Assembly: GCF_005402965.1 (NCBI RefSeq)
Contig: NZ_BJCF01000014.1
Location: 1-64,000 of the forward strand
DNA from: Dolichospermum planctonicum
Lineage (GTDB): Bacteria > Cyanobacteriota > Cyanobacteriia > Cyanobacteriales > Nostocaceae
Direction of reading: 5' to 3'
Length of the DNA: 64,000 nucleotides
Made by a program: the position numbers and the translations under genes. Within the stretch, counting starts at the first letter, position 1. Every line of letters begins with the position of its first letter. Positions 11,432 through 20,727 of the stretch are shown here, one piece after another. Below the pieces are notes generated by a model. It did no database searches and was not told where the DNA came from. It saw nothing but the letters and a program-made list of their open reading frames with translations.

Positions 11432-12581
11432 GTTTCACTTCCATATCTTCTTCCAAACTAGGATAGGTATCAGAAAATTTTAATTGCTGACCTTTCCCAA
11501 AGGGAATATTTTGTTTATATAACCATCCTATAATGCCGTCAGGAAGCAAAATGACGATAGTTAATAACAGTATACCCTGAAAAAATAGCCATATTTCCGC
11601 GAATTGTTCACTCAAAAAAGTGCGGGCATAATTAACTAATAAAGTGCCAATAACAGCCCCGATTAACGTCCCGCGTCCCCCCACAGCCACCCAAATCACC
11701 ATTTCAATAGAAAAGCCAATATCCATGGATCTAGGGGATACAGAACCACTTTGAACGGTGTAAAATGCCCCAGCTATACCAGCAATTGCTCCCGAAACTG
11801 CAAATACTAATACTTTAAAATCTGTGGGGTCATAGCCAGAAAATCTTACCCGACTTTCATCATCACGAATAGCTATTAATAATCTGCCAAAACGTCCACT
11901 AGTTAACCAGCGACAAAGCCCATAAATAGCCGCCAAAAATACCACCGTCAAGACATAAAAAACAAATTGAGTTTTGCTATCACTAACTATAGCACCACTG
12001 CCATTAATTCCCCAAGATAAAGGCGGAAAGGTGGTAAAATCTATCAATCCATTTGTGCCATTAAAAAATTGTTGTTGTCCATTGAAAAAATTGAAAAATA
12101 CAATAATTGCAGCTTGAGTCAAAATCGAAAAATAAACCCCCTTAATGCGATTCCGAAATACTAAATATCCTAGTAATCCTGCTAACAAACCCGGAATCAT
12201 CACCACAGCAGCCATAGACAGGGGAAAATCAGAAAAAGGCCGCCAAAATCCAGGAAGTTCCGTAACACCATAAAGCGCCATAAAATCCGGTAATTCCCCC
12301 GTGGGAACTTGCAATTTTAGGTACATAGCGATCGCATATCCACCCAAACCGAAGAAAATCCCATGTCCCAAACTCAATAAACCAGCATAACCCCAAATTA
12401 AATCAATTCCTAAAGCCACAATAGCCAGAGACAAAAATCGTCCCAATAAATTCAGACGAAAATCTGAAAGTAACACCGGCATAATCAAAATCAAAATCAA
12501 AGCGATCGCGCAAACCACCCCAACTTCAACTAATATTAAATTTCGCCCCTTTTTAATTTTCATCATTCCTGCTTTATCCAT
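11406..12581 (-). CDS. urtC: Urea ABC transporter permease UrtC
   Basis: 391 residues, a LivM-type inner-membrane permease. Many hydrophobic segments run from about residue 15 to 360; conserved stretches include LGHGIFFGLGGYAIAMYL and the loop GGRGTLIGAVIGT typical of the family. The C-terminal tail (about 35 residues) is hydrophilic and overlaps urtD. Together with UrtB it forms the membrane channel for urea. It follows urtB by 51 bp. Start at 12581 (MDKAGMMKIKK); MMKIKK a few codons later is an alternative. Confidence 0.92.
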   Translation of the reverse strand: MDKAGMMKIKKGRNLILVEVGVVCAIALILILIMPVLLSDFRLNLLGRFLSLAIVALGIDLIWGYAGLLSLGHGIFFGLGGYAIAMYLKLQVPTGELPDFMALYGVTELPGFWRPFSDFPLSMAAVVMIPGLLAGLLGYLVFRNRIKGVYFSILTQAAIIVFFNFFNGQQQFFNGTNGLIDFTTFPPLSWGINGSGAIVSDSKTQFVFYVLTVVFLAAIYGLCRWLTSGRFGRLLIAIRDDESRVRFSGYDPTDFKVLVFAVSGAIAGIAGAFYTVQSGSVSPRSMDIGFSIEMVIWVAVGGRGTLIGAVIGTLLVNYARTFLSEQFAEIWLFFQGILLLTIVILLPDGIIGWLYKQNIPFGKGQQLKFSDTYPSLEEDMEVKHERQNIGN

Positions 12582-12632
12582 TTTCTCAAATCCGCGTTTA
12601 TCTGCGTTTATCTGCGTTAAATTTCCGATAAT

Positions 12633-13793
12633 TTAAACATCAACATGACGACCCTTTTGGGGAAAAATCCCTCCTGGCTTCCATTGTAAAAACACAATAA
12701 TTAAAGCAAAAACCATCACCTTAGCCATACTTGTTGTCGCAAAAAAACTAAATAAATCAGCCAAAGGCTTAACCGGACTCAACAACAAGGCTAAAGTTCC
12801 CGAACCAATCAAATAATTAGTTGTCCCAATTCCCAAAGCGGCCAAAATCGTACCAGCTAAATTACCCACACCACCGACAACCACCACCATAAAAGTGTCA
12901 ATAATGTAATTTTGTCCGGTATTTGGTCCAACAGAACCAAGTAAACTAATTGCACATCCAGCCACACCAGCTAACCCTGAACCCAGGGCGAAAGTAATTG
13001 CATCAACTTGTTGAGTGGGGATACCCAAACAGGCGCTCATGCTGCGATTTTGGGTGACAGCCCTAATTCTTAATCCCCAATGAGAACCTTGCAAAAATAG
13101 ATAAATTCCCCCCACACAAATAATCGTCAAAGCAATAATAAATAACCGCGCATAGGGTAATTGTACACCGGCTAAAGATACACCAGCTTGTAACCAACTA
13201 GGGGCTGTAACATCTACATTTTGAGCGCCAAACCAAGGTAAAGTTACCCCTTGCTGATAAGTTTTACTTAACAAATTACAGATTGTAATTGTCAATCCTA
13301 GGGACAAAAATAGTAAAACTCCCACAAACCAATTACGAGTTTTCTGGAAATTATTCCGAGAATTTAAAATCCATAAACCCCCAAAAAACAGAAGAGAAAA
13401 CAAAGCTATCCCGATGATCAATAATAAATTTACACTGCGGACAAACTGCTGAAAAATTAAACTTACTCCCCAGGTTGCTAACAGAGTTTCTAAAGGTCGT
13501 CCATAGAGATAACGAATTACGCTTTTTTCCAGAATTAATCCTACACCAGCGGTGAAAATAAAAGCGATAATCAAAGCCAAAAATATATAAACATCAAACC
13601 AAACCCCACCCAATTGCTTACAAACATTTTGCACCACAAAAGTTGTATAAGCACCAAACATCATTAGCTCACCATGAGCCATATTAATGACACCCATTAA
13701 GCCAAATATGATGGCTAATCCTAACGCAGCAATTAATAAAACAGCGCCAATACTAACACCATTAAAGACAGCTTCTAAAAAACCTGTTAACAT
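12633..13793 (-). CDS. urtB: Urea ABC transporter permease UrtB
   Basis: 386 residues, a LivH-type permease. Conserved elements include GLAIIFGLMGVINMAHGE near the N-terminus and TFMVVVVGGVGNLAGTI near the C-terminus, with multiple membrane spans between. Cyanobacterial UrtB is of about this length, while many proteobacterial versions carry a long extra N-terminal domain. It follows urtA after a 204-bp spacer that holds a palindrome, so its expression may be lower than that of the binding protein. Confidence 0.92.
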   Translation of the reverse strand: MLTGFLEAVFNGVSIGAVLLIAALGLAIIFGLMGVINMAHGELMMFGAYTTFVVQNVCKQLGGVWFDVYIFLALIIAFIFTAGVGLILEKSVIRYLYGRPLETLLATWGVSLIFQQFVRSVNLLLIIGIALFSLLFFGGLWILNSRNNFQKTRNWFVGVLLFLSLGLTITICNLLSKTYQQGVTLPWFGAQNVDVTAPSWLQAGVSLAGVQLPYARLFIIALTIICVGGIYLFLQGSHWGLRIRAVTQNRSMSACLGIPTQQVDAITFALGSGLAGVAGCAISLLGSVGPNTGQNYIIDTFMVVVVGGVGNLAGTILAALGIGTTNYLIGSGTLALLLSPVKPLADLFSFFATTSMAKVMVFALIIVFLQWKPGGIFPQKGRHVDV

Positions 13794-13920
13794 TTTCTCC
13801 CCGCAATTATCAATTTATTTCTAATAGTCAGTTGTCAGCCATTAGTTATTTTTCAGTTATTTTCACATCCCAAAATTGCTACTCAACAAAGTACAAATAT
13901 GAATAGTAAAACTATTGTGG

Positions 13921-13939
13921 GGTGGGCATCTTGCCCGCC
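13921..13939. repeat. Dispersed palindrome in the urtA-urtB spacer
   Basis: GGTGGGCATCTTGCCCGCC folds into an 8-bp stem with a 3-nt loop. A near copy with the same GGGCATCTTGCCC core is at 42644-42664. Between urtA and urtB such a hairpin could protect the 3' end of the abundant urtA message or attenuate read-through (inference); as a repeat it is typical of mobile palindromes in cyanobacterial spacers. Confidence 0.65.
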
Positions 13940-13997
13940 TATATGTACCTGATTGAGATGCAGTTGTATAACTAACCGCTGACAACTGACCACAAAA

Positions 13998-15314
13998 TTA
14001 ACCTTTCTTGTATTTACCACCTTTGGCGGGATCTGACCAATCACAAGCAAATCCCTTAGTCTCTTTCACAAATTGATTCCAGGGAACTGGTTCAACTGGT
14101 GCGGGGGTAGCATAAACAATGTCAAATAGGCCATCCTTTCTGACTTGACCAATGCGCACAATTTTTGATATGTGATGATTGGCATTAACTGTCACTTTTC
14201 CTTCAGGTGCATCTATAGTTTGACCATAGGCCGCAGCCCGGACTTTCGCCAAGTCAGTTGTAGTAGCTTTTTCTACCGCTTTTTTCCATAAATACACAGC
14301 AATATAAGCGGCTTCCATAGGATCATTTGTTACTCTATCTTCACCGTATTCTTTCTTAAAGGCTGCCACAAATTTCTTATTAGCAGGTGTGTCTACTGTT
14401 TGAAAATAATTCCAAGCAGCATAATGTCCTTTTAGATACTCCACACCAATGGCTTTAACTTCCTCTTCCGCAATACTCACAGACATGGAAGGATACTTTT
14501 CTGGTGTCAATCCCGCTCCTTTCAACTGTTTGAAGAAAGCAACATTACTATCACCATTAAGAGTATTGTAAATTACACCACCCTTTGGTAAAACTTGCTT
14601 AATTTTCGTGATAATAGCTGTTACTTCCGTATTACCCAAAGGTAAGTAATCTTCCCCAACAGTTTTCCCACCTAAAGCCTCTAATTGAGCTTTAATAATG
14701 TTATTAGCAGTGCGGGGGAAAACATAGTCAGAACCGACTAAAAAGAACTCTTTACCTTTATTCTTCAACAACCAATCAACAGAAGGTTCAATTTGTTGAT
14801 TTGGGGCTGCACCAGTGTAAAAAATGTTTTTAGAACATTCTTGACCTTCATACTGCACAGGATACCACAGCATATGGTCTTTACTCTCGAAAACTGGCTT
14901 GACATTTTTGCGACTAGCGGAAGTCCAACAACCGAAAACTACAGCTACTTGATCCTGGTCAATCAATTTGGTAGCTTTTTCTCTAAAGGTATCCCAATTA
15001 GAAGCGCCGTCTTCAACAACTGCTTCAATTTGTTTACCTAAAACACCCCCAGCAGCGTTAATTTCCTTAATTGCTAGTTTTTCCGCGTCTACCACACTTT
15101 TCTCGCTAATGGCCATTGTACCACTGAGAGAATGTAAAATACCTACCTTGATGGTTTTACTATCCGTACTAGCTACGGTAGGTGTACTGGTAGATGCTGC
15201 GGGACTATTCGCAGTGTTGGGGGTATTATTAGCACAAGCTTTTAAGAAAATGCTACTACCAATACCCGCTGCACCGTAAAGCAGAAACTTACGTCGGTTA
15301 AATTGTCTACCCAT
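13998..15314 (-). CDS. urtA: Urea ABC transporter substrate-binding lipoprotein UrtA
   Basis: 438 residues. The N-terminus has a twin-arginine motif ([12 protein letters not shown]) and a lipobox ending at Cys27 (FLKAC), followed by a Thr/Ser/Pro/Ala/Asn-rich linker, so the mature protein is probably a folded, lipid-anchored binding protein. The rest is a type I periplasmic binding fold of the Leu/Ile/Val-binding family with urea/amide-type sequence ([51 protein letters not shown]). It delivers urea to UrtBC. First gene of the operon, preceded by an NtcA-like promoter. Confidence 0.95.
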   Translation of the reverse strand: MGRQFNRRKFLLYGAAGIGSSIFLKACANNTPNTANSPAASTSTPTVASTDSKTIKVGILHSLSGTMAISEKSVVDAEKLAIKEINAAGGVLGKQIEAVVEDGASNWDTFREKATKLIDQDQVAVVFGCWTSASRKNVKPVFESKDHMLWYPVQYEGQECSKNIFYTGAAPNQQIEPSVDWLLKNKGKEFFLVGSDYVFPRTANNIIKAQLEALGGKTVGEDYLPLGNTEVTAIITKIKQVLPKGGVIYNTLNGDSNVAFFKQLKGAGLTPEKYPSMSVSIAEEEVKAIGVEYLKGHYAAWNYFQTVDTPANKKFVAAFKKEYGEDRVTNDPMEAAYIAVYLWKKAVEKATTTDLAKVRAAAYGQTIDAPEGKVTVNANHHISKIVRIGQVRKDGLFDIVYATPAPVEPVPWNQFVKETKGFACDWSDPAKGGKYKKG

Positions 15315-15344
15315 ATTTTTGATTAGTTATCTTTTTAAAGTGAG

Positions 15345-15387
15345 ATATTAGTTCTATATTTAACTATTAAACTGTGATGTGCTATAC
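15345..15387 (-). promoter_or_regulatory. NtcA-activated-type promoter of the urt operon
   Basis: On the minus strand GTA-N8-CAC (15387 down to 15374) is followed after 23 nt by TAATAT (15350-15345). NtcA-dependent class II promoters have GTA-N8-TAC, 22-24 nt, then TAN3T; only one core base differs here. The transcript would start near 15338, about 24 nt before the urtA ATG. Control of urt genes by the nitrogen regulator NtcA is established in Anabaena; its operation here is inferred from the site. Confidence 0.75.
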
Positions 15388-15676
15388 AAAATTGTAATTT
15401 ATTTTAATAAAAATCTACCTCAAGATAGATGAAAAATATAATTTCTTTCTCATCGGGATTGGTGTAATAACCACATACCTAGCTACCTCCCCGCCAGCGA
15501 TTAGCAGGTTAGGATATCCTCATATAATTATAAATATCTGTATAGATGCTAAGATTCATATTAAATGTGATTAAGTATACAGTGATATTGGTGAAATTAA
15601 AAACTTGATCATCAATCTCTATCTTAAAAAACCTCATGTTGCTATAGTTTTTAATAACTATCAATCATCAGCAGTT
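15388..15676. other. Divergent promoter region upstream of the YciI-like gene
   Basis: A/T-rich spacer between the urt promoter and the YciI-like gene. It includes an uninterrupted frame from a TTG at 15605 that I regard as an extension of the downstream ORF, not coding. No convincing -35/-10 pair or hairpin was found. Confidence 0.45.
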
Positions 15677-15946
15677 ATGACAAAATACATCATGTGGGGA
15701 AGTTACTGTGAAGACGTATTAACCAAACGTGAACCCTATCGTCAAGATCATTTAGCAGGATTAGCAAAACAGAAGCAAGCGGGGATTTTGATTACTATTG
15801 GACCGACAAAAGATATAACTCAGGTTTTTGCTATTTATGAAGCCGAAGACGAAAACACCGTTCGTCAATTAGTGGAATCTGATCCCTATTGGCAAAACGG
15901 TATTTGGATAGAGTATGCTGTTAAAGAATGGATTCAAGCTTTTTAG
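15677..15946 (+). CDS. YciI-like (YCII/DGPF) small protein
   Basis: 89 residues from the ATG at 15677 (MTKYIMWGSYCEDVLTKREPYRQDH). The arrangement of an early beta strand, an R-xx-H helix (REPYRQDHLAGL) with the conserved His, and a C-terminal DPYWQNGIWIEYAV segment matches the YciI/muconolactone-isomerase-like ferredoxin fold. The exact reaction of this group is not known. The longer frame from 15605 adds 24 residues without family similarity and was rejected. A single gene between the urt promoter and a minus-strand gene. Confidence 0.75.
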   Translation: MTKYIMWGSYCEDVLTKREPYRQDHLAGLAKQKQAGILITIGPTKDITQVFAIYEAEDENTVRQLVESDPYWQNGIWIEYAVKEWIQAF

Positions 15947-15998
15947 TCAATTTTCGCAAAGATAATTAATTCATAATTGGTTGGTAACTATGAGTTAA

Positions 15999-16196
15999 TT
16001 ATCCCTTCAACGCTTTTCTAAAATTGCGACGATAGGATGGGTTAGCCAAAAACAAAGCAGGCCACAACAAAGCTAAACCTATGCGGTTGGGTAAAGTTTG
16101 GTTAAAATTAGTTCTGTTAAATCCGGTCCAAAATTTCCACACACCACCAACATAAATCACGATTAGTCCAAAAATAAGTAATTTGATCATTACCAT
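15999..16196 (-). CDS. Small membrane protein of unknown function
   Basis: About 65 residues starting at MVMIKLLIFGL. One strong membrane segment (LLIFGLIVIYVGGVWKF) at the N-terminus and a second, weaker hydrophobic stretch (IGLALLWPALFLAN), ending in a basic tail (YRRNFRKALKG). The start at 16196 is preceded by AGAGAG; a frame extension to 16229 (MAFPFPRLREL) is less likely. I recognise no named family; the residue pattern looks like conserved short cyanobacterial membrane proteins. Confidence 0.6.
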   Translation of the reverse strand: MVMIKLLIFGLIVIYVGGVWKFWTGFNRTNFNQTLPNRIGLALLWPALFLANPSYRRNFRKALKG

Positions 16197-16267
16197 CAAC
16201 TCTCTTAATCTAGGAAAGGGGAAAGCCAAGTAGTTAAACGCAATTAATCAGGGTTGTCTAAAAATCA

Positions 16268-16948
16268 CTATGGGTGGATTTGACTCAAAATAAAGCGCAG
16301 ACGGTCATAATCATCCTTGAGTAATATACTCAGGTGTCGTCCGGCTTTAATCAACCATTCTCGCTCAGTTTTACGTAACTGATACACTCCACGTATAGCT
16401 GCTGCGACCAGAGAATCTACTGGCGCAGCATTAATCATCAGTAATGTTCGCAGGAAATCCAAATCTTCAGTAAACTGAATAATGGACTCTGGTTGACACC
16501 GATAAACAGCTTGGTGAATTTGTGGGGGACGAGGTGGCAAATATTGATACATATTGCCATGATGACTATTTATAGATTTTTCCTCAAATCCCACAATTGC
16601 GGCTCTAAATTCAGTTTTTAGCATAGCAAATATTTGGGGTTGTTCCTCACGCAAAGCTTCTAAGGATAACCCCAAAGCAACCGCCCGATGTACAGAATCA
16701 ACAGGCATAGTTGTGGCATGATACACTATAGCATAAACTTGATTACCAGATTCTTCATCCACAGCACTCACCCAACTACCGAAAGGTGGCATTGGTGGGA
16801 AGCTCAAGTCTTCCGGTTCTAAACACTGGGCCAAAAATTCTGTAGTATTGGTTTCAATTACCTCTGCAAAATGGTGAGAGTGAGAATAGGGACTATTAAG
16901 TCTGGCTTCGCTATCACCCGTAGTAAAATGTGGTAAAGGTAGACGCAT
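16268..16948 (-). CDS. HAS-barrel domain protein, cyanobacterial
   Basis: 226 residues from MRLPLPHFTTGDSEA. The N-terminal half (GSWVSAVDEESGNQVYAIVYHATTMPVDSVHRAVALGL) is the beta-barrel also found at the start of HerA-type ATPases and called the HAS barrel; no ATPase domain follows. The C-terminal half is helical and contains RTLLMINAAPVDSLVAAAIRG. Function unknown. Start could also be 16954 (two codons earlier). Upstream of it lies a heptamer repeat tract. Confidence 0.6.
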   Translation of the reverse strand: MRLPLPHFTTGDSEARLNSPYSHSHHFAEVIETNTTEFLAQCLEPEDLSFPPMPPFGSWVSAVDEESGNQVYAIVYHATTMPVDSVHRAVALGLSLEALREEQPQIFAMLKTEFRAAIVGFEEKSINSHHGNMYQYLPPRPPQIHQAVYRCQPESIIQFTEDLDFLRTLLMINAAPVDSLVAAAIRGVYQLRKTEREWLIKAGRHLSILLKDDYDRLRFILSQIHP

Positions 16949-16960
16949 AAACAATTAAAA

Positions 16961-17010
16961 ATTAAGAATTAAGAATTAAGAATTAAGAATTAAGAATTAA
17001 GAATTAAGAA
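16961..17010. repeat. Tandem 7-bp repeats (ATTAAGA)
   Basis: Seven head-to-tail copies of the heptamer ATTAAGA directly upstream of the HAS-barrel gene. Same class as the other heptamer tracts in this window. Confidence 0.85.
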
Positions 17011-17053
17011 TGGACGACACGCAAGTGTCACAAAAAATTATCATCTTTTCTTT

Positions 17054-17079
17054 GTAGTCAGGACTTTAGCCCTGACTAC
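17054..17079. repeat. Palindromic repeat GTAGTCAGG...CCTGACTAC
   Basis: GTAGTCAGG (17054-17062) and CCTGACTAC (17071-17079) form a perfect 9-bp stem with an 8-nt loop. It sits upstream of the HAS-barrel gene and downstream of ndhS, both on the minus strand, and could act as the ndhS terminator; the sequence looks like a dispersed intergenic palindrome. Confidence 0.6.
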
Positions 17080-17146
17080 GATCTCATGTATTATGCAAGT
17101 TGCGTGTCTAGAATTTAATATTTACTAATGACCACTGACTAACTTG

Positions 17147-17344
17147 CTATTTCCCCGTTTTCTGAATTGTAGTTTCCACAGGTTCTAATTCTGTGAGACG
17201 GAAAGTAATTATTTTATCCCAATTACCACCTTCAAACAATACAGCTATTTTACCATCACTAACTCGTTGTACAAGTCCTTCAGACCGATAATATGTATCT
17301 GCGGGATTTTTGACGCGAACAGTTGTTCCAGGCAGTATCATCAT
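17147..17344 (-). CDS. ndhS: NAD(P)H dehydrogenase-like complex subunit NdhS
   Basis: 65 residues. The sequence ([41 protein letters not shown]) is the SH3-like fold of NdhS, the peripheral subunit that helps ferredoxin dock on photosynthetic complex I (NDH-1) in the thylakoid membrane during cyclic electron flow. The length fits the short cyanobacterial form. Two adjacent ATG codons are possible starts (17344 or 17341); a GGG ribosome-binding remnant suits either. It stands alone between rodA and a HAS-barrel gene. Confidence 0.85.
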   Translation of the reverse strand: MMILPGTTVRVKNPADTYYRSEGLVQRVSDGKIAVLFEGGNWDKIITFRLTELEPVETTIQKTGK

Positions 17345-17555
17345 ATTTACCCTTTTTAGTTTCCTATTCTTAGCTTAATGCCTTCAGGAGGGAGTTTGGT
17401 AATTAGTTATTTGGTCATTGGTCAATAACCTGTTAAGAGTTCCCTAATAATAGCTTATTCCTTTTGATTTGGCTTTTGTCAGATAATTTCATTCCTCAAC
17501 TATAACACAGATGATTATGTTTGACTAGATCTGACTATATTTTTGTGATTTAAAC

Positions 17556-18866
17556 TCAATACTTTTGACGTTGACGATAATTAGCTACGGATTCTACTAT
17601 ACCAATAGCAATAAAGTTAGTCAACATAGCCGATCGCCCATAACTCATCCATGGTAAAGGAATTCCTGCCACCGGTGCTAAACCAACGGTCATGCCAACA
17701 TTAACAATAAGTTGAAACACAATCATGGATAAAACACCAATGGCTAAAAGCGAACCAAAGTTATCTTTAGCGGTTTGTGCTACATGAAGTAAGCGGAAAC
17801 AAATCAAGCAAAAGATAGATAGTAAAATTAAGCACCCCACCAGTCCAAATTCTTCAGCAACGGCCGAAAAAATAAAATCTGTATGCTGTTCGGGAACGAA
17901 ATTCAGTTGAGTCATAGGACCTTTAAATAAACCCCAGCCCCAAATTTCACCAGCGCCAATAGCAATACGAGATTGAATTAAGTGATAACCCGCACCCAGG
18001 GGATCATGTTCAGGGTTAATAAATACACTCAACCGATTTTTCTGATATTCTTTTAATATATGATTCCAGGCAAAGATACCTAATTCACCACCGAGCATAT
18101 TTAGACACAATGAACCAATAGCAGCAATACCAAATCTCTTCCAGGGGAGACTAAACCAACCGACTATTCCCATGGCCACTGCCCATATTAAACCTAATAT
18201 ACTCAATGATATTTCTTTAGATAAAATTATGGGTGTAGATAATGGCCAAGATATACTAAATAGAATTGCAGCTATGACAGGGGAAATCATCAGTATCAAC
18301 CAACCGGGGTTAGCATTTGCCCAATACAACATTCCTAGAAATATAGCCCCAAATACAAGAGATGTGGCTAAGTCTGGCTGTAAAAATACCAATGCCCAAG
18401 GTATAGCCGTAATTGCCAAGACCCGGAAAACACTTTCCAGTGTGGAGGCTGTAGACTTATGTAATAAAGCAGCTAAGGTGATAATTAATCCTATTTTGGC
18501 AAATTCTGAGGGTTGGACATTAAAACCAGCTATACTAATCCAACGCTGTGCGCCTTTGGCACTAGTACCGGCCAGCATGACGGCTATTAAACTAAAGTTG
18601 GTTAGCCCGTAAATGAACCAATGCCATTGTATGAGATTTTCGTAACGGCAACGAGCTAAAAATAAGGCGATAGTTGAGCCAATACCGGCTATTAACCAGT
18701 GCCACCACCAGTCAGTTACAGGTTGCTTGAGTTCTGTACTCAGAATCATTAGCCCACCAAACATACTAACGGCAACGGGTAGAAAAAACAATAGCCCGTC
18801 CATTTGTTGCCAAGGCTTGAGCCAATATTGCCAACGCATTTTCGGGAAAGAAGGTTTTGATAACAT
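17556..18866 (-). CDS. rodA: Rod-shape-determining peptidoglycan polymerase RodA (SEDS family)
   Basis: 436 residues with about ten membrane spans. SEDS hallmarks: GAQRWISIAGFNVQPSEFAKIG in the middle, ENHDPLGAGYH-like segment (INPEHDPLGAGYHLIQSRIAIG), HTDFIFSAVAEEFG, and a C-terminal GIPLPWMSYG. These are glycosyltransferase residues that polymerise lipid II during side-wall growth. RodA is chosen over FtsW from EQHTDFIF and overall similarity; the 19-residue soluble N-terminus is normal. It is encoded downstream of mrp, separated by a heptamer-repeat spacer. Confidence 0.9.
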   Translation of the reverse strand: MLSKPSFPKMRWQYWLKPWQQMDGLLFFLPVAVSMFGGLMILSTELKQPVTDWWWHWLIAGIGSTIALFLARCRYENLIQWHWFIYGLTNFSLIAVMLAGTSAKGAQRWISIAGFNVQPSEFAKIGLIITLAALLHKSTASTLESVFRVLAITAIPWALVFLQPDLATSLVFGAIFLGMLYWANANPGWLILMISPVIAAILFSISWPLSTPIILSKEISLSILGLIWAVAMGIVGWFSLPWKRFGIAAIGSLCLNMLGGELGIFAWNHILKEYQKNRLSVFINPEHDPLGAGYHLIQSRIAIGAGEIWGWGLFKGPMTQLNFVPEQHTDFIFSAVAEEFGLVGCLILLSIFCLICFRLLHVAQTAKDNFGSLLAIGVLSMIVFQLIVNVGMTVGLAPVAGIPLPWMSYGRSAMLTNFIAIGIVESVANYRQRQKY

Positions 18867-18890
18867 TGTGTGCGGCAGAGGACTTTAAAG

Positions 18891-18987
18891 GGGTAATGGG
18901 TAATGGGTAATTGGTAATTGGTAATTGGTAATGGGTAATTGGTAATTGGTAATGGGGAATTGGTAATTGGTAATTGGTAATTGGTAA
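18891..18987. repeat. Tandem 7-bp repeats (TAATTGG/TAATGGG)
   Basis: About fourteen heptamers mixing TAATTGG and TAATGGG fill nearly the whole spacer between mrp and rodA. The frame translated across it (LPITNYQ repeats) is not a gene. Confidence 0.85.
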
Positions 18988-19019
18988 GAAATTATTCCCA
19001 ATCACCTCCTCCCCAAGTT

Positions 19020-20090
19020 TTATGTCAAAGCATTAACTGATACCTTACCTGCTACAGTAAGAGCGATCGCTGTTAAGGCTTTAGCTGCGGCTGTGTCAGG
19101 TTCACCAATAACTATTGGTACACCATTATCACCGCCTATTCTCGTAGAAATCTCTAATGGTACACATCCTAACAAGGGGACTCCTAATTCTGTGGCTGTT
19201 TTAGAGCCACCACCAGAACCAAAAATGTCATATTGTTTATCTGGTTGATCTGGGGGGATAAAATAGCTCATATTTTCCACAATTCCCAAAACTGGTACAT
19301 TTAGCTGCTGGAACATTCGCAAACCCTTGCGGGAATCCAACAGGGACACCGTTTGTGGTGTAGTCACAATTACAACCCCTGCCATGGGTACAGCTTGGGT
19401 TAAAGTTAATTGAGCATCTCCTGTTCCCGGTGGCATATCCACGATGAGATAATCCAATTCTCCCCATTCTACTTGATAGAGAAATTGCCGAATTACACCA
19501 TTGAGCATGGGACCACGCCAAATCACAGGCTGATCTTGATCAATTAAGAAGCCCATAGAAACTAGTTTAACACCATGATTAAATGCTGGTTCGAGAATGT
19601 CGCGGCCATCGCTGGAACGAACATTAATTTCAGCGTCACTCAAACCCAACATGGTGGGATCATTGGGTCCGTAAATATCCGCATCTAATAAACCGACTTT
19701 CGCCCCGGTTTGTGCTAAAGCAACTGCAATATTTACCGCAACTGTACTTTTGCCAACACCACCTTTACCGCTGGAAACAGCAATAATATTTTTCACTCCG
19801 GGAACGCCATTGCGGTCTGGTAAGCTTTTTTGCTGGGGTGTTTCTGCTGTGACTTCTATAATTACATCTGTGACACCGGGCAACTTTTTGACAGCTTTTT
19901 GACAATCTTCAACTATAAATTCCCTGAGAGGACAAGCAGGGGTAGTTAACACTAAAGTGAAACTAACCTGGCCACCATCAATTTTAACGTTGCGAATCAT
20001 ATTTAGTTCTACCAGACTTTTGCGAAGTTCTGGATCTTCTACTGGTCGCAACACTTCCAGGACTGAATGGGAATTTAGGACATCATACAT
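19020..20090 (-). CDS. mrp: Mrp/ApbC-type iron-sulfur cluster carrier ATPase
   Basis: 356 residues. Residues 1 to about 85 are a MIP18/DUF59 domain (LRPVEDPELRKSLVELNMI, TTPACPL). A deviant P-loop follows near residue 108 (SSGKGGVGKST), then DADIYGPNDP and DYLIVDMPPGTGDAQLTL, the Switch segments of the Mrp/NBP35 family. The family carries Fe-S clusters to target proteins in the cytosol. The CxxC seen in many homologues is absent from the usual place (NMSYFIPPDQPDKQYD), which I believe is normal for the cyanobacterial type. Located upstream of rodA on the same strand. Confidence 0.92.
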   Translation of the reverse strand: MYDVLNSHSVLEVLRPVEDPELRKSLVELNMIRNVKIDGGQVSFTLVLTTPACPLREFIVEDCQKAVKKLPGVTDVIIEVTAETPQQKSLPDRNGVPGVKNIIAVSSGKGGVGKSTVAVNIAVALAQTGAKVGLLDADIYGPNDPTMLGLSDAEINVRSSDGRDILEPAFNHGVKLVSMGFLIDQDQPVIWRGPMLNGVIRQFLYQVEWGELDYLIVDMPPGTGDAQLTLTQAVPMAGVVIVTTPQTVSLLDSRKGLRMFQQLNVPVLGIVENMSYFIPPDQPDKQYDIFGSGGGSKTATELGVPLLGCVPLEISTRIGGDNGVPIVIGEPDTAAAKALTAIALTVAGKVSVNALT

Positions 20091-20196
20091 ACTGTGTTTA
20101 CCGTTGTCGCTTCTATAAAGCTTAAAAAATTTTCATTGATAGATGAATCTTAACTTTATTGGGGTCATTAGTCATTGGTCAAGAATTTCCCAGACT

Positions 20197-20727
20197 CTAA
20201 AAATCAAAGCAGCCACCATGTAAAGATTTTTTCTGGGATAATCCAGGATTTTCTACAGATTCTATCAGCGCTCTAGCGACCCGATCTACATAAGGACGAG
20301 ATAAAGACCAAATTAGGGGGGATAACCAACCACGCAAAGTCACAGAATAAGATAAGTAAGATCCGCAGATGGTTGATTCTACTTGGTATATTATTCTTTC
20401 TTCTATACCAGGAATTGCTAAAACCCGGATACTTAACGTCTGTTTGGGACTGACTCGTTCTACAAAAATCCGAATCGGAATTGGCCAAAACCTTGTCACT
20501 GCTTGAAAAATTAAGCCCGGTTTGGGGACTAATCCTAAGGGAACATTGGTACTTTTAAGTAGAGGATGCCAGGAAACATCTGTTAAATCTACGACTTTTT
20601 GCCAAAGTTCATCTACGGAGGCAGAACTGATTTCCCGATAGGTTCGCACTAAGGATGCACAAAAGCGCCGACGTTTACCGTGGATGAGTTTGGATAACCA
20701 ATTTGGTATGATTTTGATCTGCTGCAT
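20197..20727 (-). CDS. SRPBCC-fold (START-like) protein
   Basis: 176 residues. After a basic N-terminus, ASVDELWQKVVDLTDVSWHPLL is the typical opening of a START/polyketide-cyclase-like (SRPBCC) domain, and the end (YSVTLRGWLSPLIWSLSRPYVDRVARALIESVENPG) fits the long C-terminal helix. Such proteins bind lipids or other hydrophobic ligands; ligand unknown. There is no signal peptide. It stands in a head-to-head position with hemF across a 351-bp spacer. Confidence 0.65.
   Translation of the reverse strand: MQQIKIIPNWLSKLIHGKRRRFCASLVRTYREISSASVDELWQKVVDLTDVSWHPLLKSTNVPLGLVPKPGLIFQAVTRFWPIPIRIFVERVSPKQTLSIRVLAIPGIEERIIYQVESTICGSYLSYSVTLRGWLSPLIWSLSRPYVDRVARALIESVENPGLSQKKSLHGGCFDF

Noticed and set aside
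18766-19005. Frame with LPITNYQ repeats
   Set aside because: Product of tandem heptamers between mrp and rodA.
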